Assembly: GCA_905236265.1 (NCBI GenBank)
Contig: CAJOOV010000239.1
Coordinates: forward strand, 1 to 6,266
Source: an uncultured Oscillospiraceae bacterium
GTDB lineage: Bacteria > Bacillota > Clostridia > Oscillospirales > Oscillospiraceae
DNA length: 6,266 bases
Reading direction: 5' to 3'
Shown here: positions 4,703 to 6,266 of the stretch, one piece after another
Layout of the letters: the number at the start of each line of letters is the position of its first letter
How positions within the stretch are numbered: the first letter of the stretch is position 1
Made by a program: the position numbers and the translations under genes
The notes under the pieces: model-generated
Seen by the model: only the letters and a program-made list of their open reading frames with translations
Database searches by the model: none
What the model was told of the DNA's origin: nothing

Positions 4703-6266
4703 ATGGAAGGCAGGCAAAAATCATCCTCACCCATTGGCTGGGTGCTGGGACAGACCGGGGATCACGGAGGACAGTATATCCTCAGCGTAGTTCTGGCGGT
4801 CATCGGCGTGGCGTTTTCCGTTGCGCCCTATTTTGTGGTAGTGGGCATTGTGCAGGGGCTGATGAGCGGGGAGCGGGTATTCTCCTTCTACCTGACACGC
4901 TGTCTGCTTATGGCTGTCCTCTGGCTGGGAAGGGTGCTGCTTCACGCATGTTCTACTGCCACCAGCCACAGGGCGACCTTTGCCGTGCTGGGAGAGATTC
5001 GCAAGCGCTGCACGGAAAAGCTGAGCCGTATGCCCCTCGGCGCTGTGCTGGAACAGAGCTCCGGCGCTTTGAAGAATACCCTGATCGAGCGGATTGACAG
5101 CATTGAGACCACCCTTGCCCACATTGTGCCGGAGTTTACTGCAAATCTCCTGATTCCGGTGGTAATCCTGATTTACGTCTTTTCCATTGACTGGAGAATG
5201 GGTCTGGCTTCTCTTGCCACGGTGCCGCTGGGGATGTTCTGCTATGTGCTGATGATGGTAGGCAGCGGAGACTTCTATGCCCGCACCGTCACCGCCACCA
5301 AGGCGCTGAACGATACGGCGGTAGAATACATCGGCGGCATTCAGGTGATTAAGGTATTTGGCAAAACCAAGTCCAGCTATGAGCGTTTTTTCCACGATGC
5401 CTATGAGGCAGCCCACAGCTTTATCGACTGGATGCAGGCAAGTATTCTGCCCTTTACCTTTGCCATGGTCATTATGCCCTCAACCATGGTCAGCGTCCTC
5501 CCCATCGGCGGTCTTTTGGTGAAAAACGGCAGTCTGAGTCCACAGGACTTTGTGACCATCATTATTCTCTCAGTGGGTGTCATCACCCCGATCATCACCA
5601 TGATGAGCTATTCTGACGACTTTCGCACCATGGGCACCATTTTCGGTGAGGTGCGCGCCATTTTGGAGGCACCGGAGATGACACGCCCTTCGCAGGGCAA
5701 AGTGCCGCAGGGCAATGACCTGCATTTGCAAAACGTCCACTTCTCCTATCAGGATAAAGAGGTGCTCCACGGGGTGTCCATGGACATTCCGGAGGGCAGC
5801 TTTGTGGCGCTGGTAGGACCCAGCGGCAGCGGCAAAAGCACCATTGCCCGTCTGATCGCCTCCCTCTGGGACGTATCTGGGGGCAGCATTTCCATAGGCG
5901 GCACCGACATTCGGGAGATTTCCCAACAGGCTTACGCGGATAAGATTGCCTTTGTCTCTCAGGACAACTACCTGTTCAACATGACTGTCCGGGAGAATAT
6001 CCGTCTGGGGCGACCCTCGGCAACAGATGAAGAGGTGGAAGAAGCCGCCAGACAGTCTGGGTGCCATGATTTTATCAGCCAACTGGAAAACGGCTACGAT
6101 ACCCTCGTAGGTTCCTCCGGCGGTCATCTGTCCGGGGGTGAACGACAGCGCATCTCCATTGCACGGGCAATGCTGAAGGCAGCTCCTGTGGTCATTCTGG
6201 ATGAAGCCACCGCCTACACCGACCCGGAAAACGAGGCGGTCATACAGCGCTCGGTGTCGAAGCTGA
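4703..6266 (+). CDS. ABC exporter half-transporter, permease fused to ATPase (3' partial)
   Basis: 521 residues are visible and the frame stays open to the window edge; type IV-fold half-exporters are usually about 570-600 residues, so roughly the last 60 are missing. The membrane domain has six likely helices (about 24-50, 63-83, 141-160, 166-187, 247-272, 278-300). The nucleotide-binding domain begins near 338, with Walker A GPSGSGKS at 372-379 (Lys378), Q-loop Gln420, signature LSGGERQ at 476-482 and Walker B VVILD at 496-500 followed by catalytic Glu501. The H-loop lies beyond the window. The E-Y-I-G-G-I-Q-V-I-K-V-F-G segment (209-220) before the fifth helix resembles the IrtA/IrtB and YbtP/YbtQ group, which usually work as heterodimers encoded by adjacent genes, so a partner may follow. 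Substrate is unknown; a siderophore, peptide or drug is possible. Expression is probably controlled by the operator pair upstream. Confidence 0.9.
   Translation, partial: MEGRQKSSSPIGWVLGQTGDHGGQYILSVVLAVIGVAFSVAPYFVVVGIVQGLMSGERVFSFYLTRCLLMAVLWLGRVLLHACSTATSHRATFAVLGEIRKRCTEKLSRMPLGAVLEQSSGALKNTLIERIDSIETTLAHIVPEFTANLLIPVVILIYVFSIDWRMGLASLATVPLGMFCYVLMMVGSGDFYARTVTATKALNDTAVEYIGGIQVIKVFGKTKSSYERFFHDAYEAAHSFIDWMQASILPFTFAMVIMPSTMVSVLPIGGLLVKNGSLSPQDFVTIIILSVGVITPIITMMSYSDDFRTMGTIFGEVRAILEAPEMTRPSQGKVPQGNDLHLQNVHFSYQDKEVLHGVSMDIPEGSFVALVGPSGSGKSTIARLIASLWDVSGGSISIGGTDIREISQQAYADKIAFVSQDNYLFNMTVRENIRLGRPSATDEEVEEAARQSGCHDFISQLENGYDTLVGSSGGHLSGGERQRISIARAMLKAAPVVILDEATAYTDPENEAVIQRSVSKL

Noticed and set aside
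4666..5097. Plus-strand open frame of 143 codons at the start of the ABC transporter gene
   Set aside because: It is an alternate frame of the transporter. The AGGAGGA site and the transmembrane and ATPase motifs support the frame starting at 4703.
5570..6127. Minus-strand open frame of 185 codons opposite the nucleotide-binding domain
   Set aside because: It is antisense to the Walker A and signature region of the transporter, whose frame is unambiguous; no domain is recognisable on the minus strand.
1..6266. CRISPR array, tRNA, rRNA or insertion sequence
   Set aside because: No regularly spaced direct repeats other than the coding LRR units, no tRNA-like cloverleaf seen, no transposase or integrase coding sequence, and no terminal inverted repeats were found by eye.

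Overview
This 6.3 kb window looks like an accessory region of a low-to-mid GC Gram-positive bacterium, most likely an anaerobic Clostridia-type Firmicute. The signs are purine-rich Shine-Dalgarno sites (AGGAGGA, GGGGGAG), near-consensus sigma-A promoters, an intrinsic terminator with a clean U-tract, and an ABC half-exporter of a type common in gut Firmicutes. This assignment is inference: no rRNA, tRNA or species marker is present. No integrase, transposase, att site or CRISPR array is visible.

Layout: (1) 1-519 encodes a small multi-pass membrane protein of unknown function. (2) A strong intrinsic terminator at 561-596 closes that unit, and a separate promoter (667-695) starts the next. (3) 730-4440 is a single 1236-residue gene and the centre of interest. 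It has an N-terminal leucine-rich repeat block of 22-residue units, then a Roc GTPase domain, a COR domain, a linker region of unknown fold, and a C-terminal HD-type metal-dependent phosphohydrolase domain with H...HD...H...H...D residues in place. (4) 4441-4702 is a regulatory intergenic region with a near-perfect promoter (TTGACA, 17 bp, TATATT). An 8-bp-arm inverted repeat overlaps its -10 and start site, a GC-rich hairpin follows, and then a second copy of the palindrome core. (5) 4703 to the window end encodes an ABC exporter half-transporter (six membrane segments plus nucleotide-binding domain), cut off by the window edge before its H-loop.

The three genes do not form one operon. The Roco-HD gene has its own promoter and an upstream terminator, and the transporter gene has its own operator-controlled promoter. 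The Roco-HD protein therefore looks like a self-contained one-gene cargo system. In my reading (inference) the LRR senses a ligand, Roc-COR is a nucleotide-dependent switch and dimerisation device, and the HD domain is the output enzyme acting on a phosphorylated substrate such as a nucleotide. This parallels single-protein sensor-NTPase-effector immune systems and makes it a plausible, possibly undescribed, defence or stress-response protein. The transporter is probably controlled by a dimeric repressor of TetR or MarR type whose gene is not in the window.
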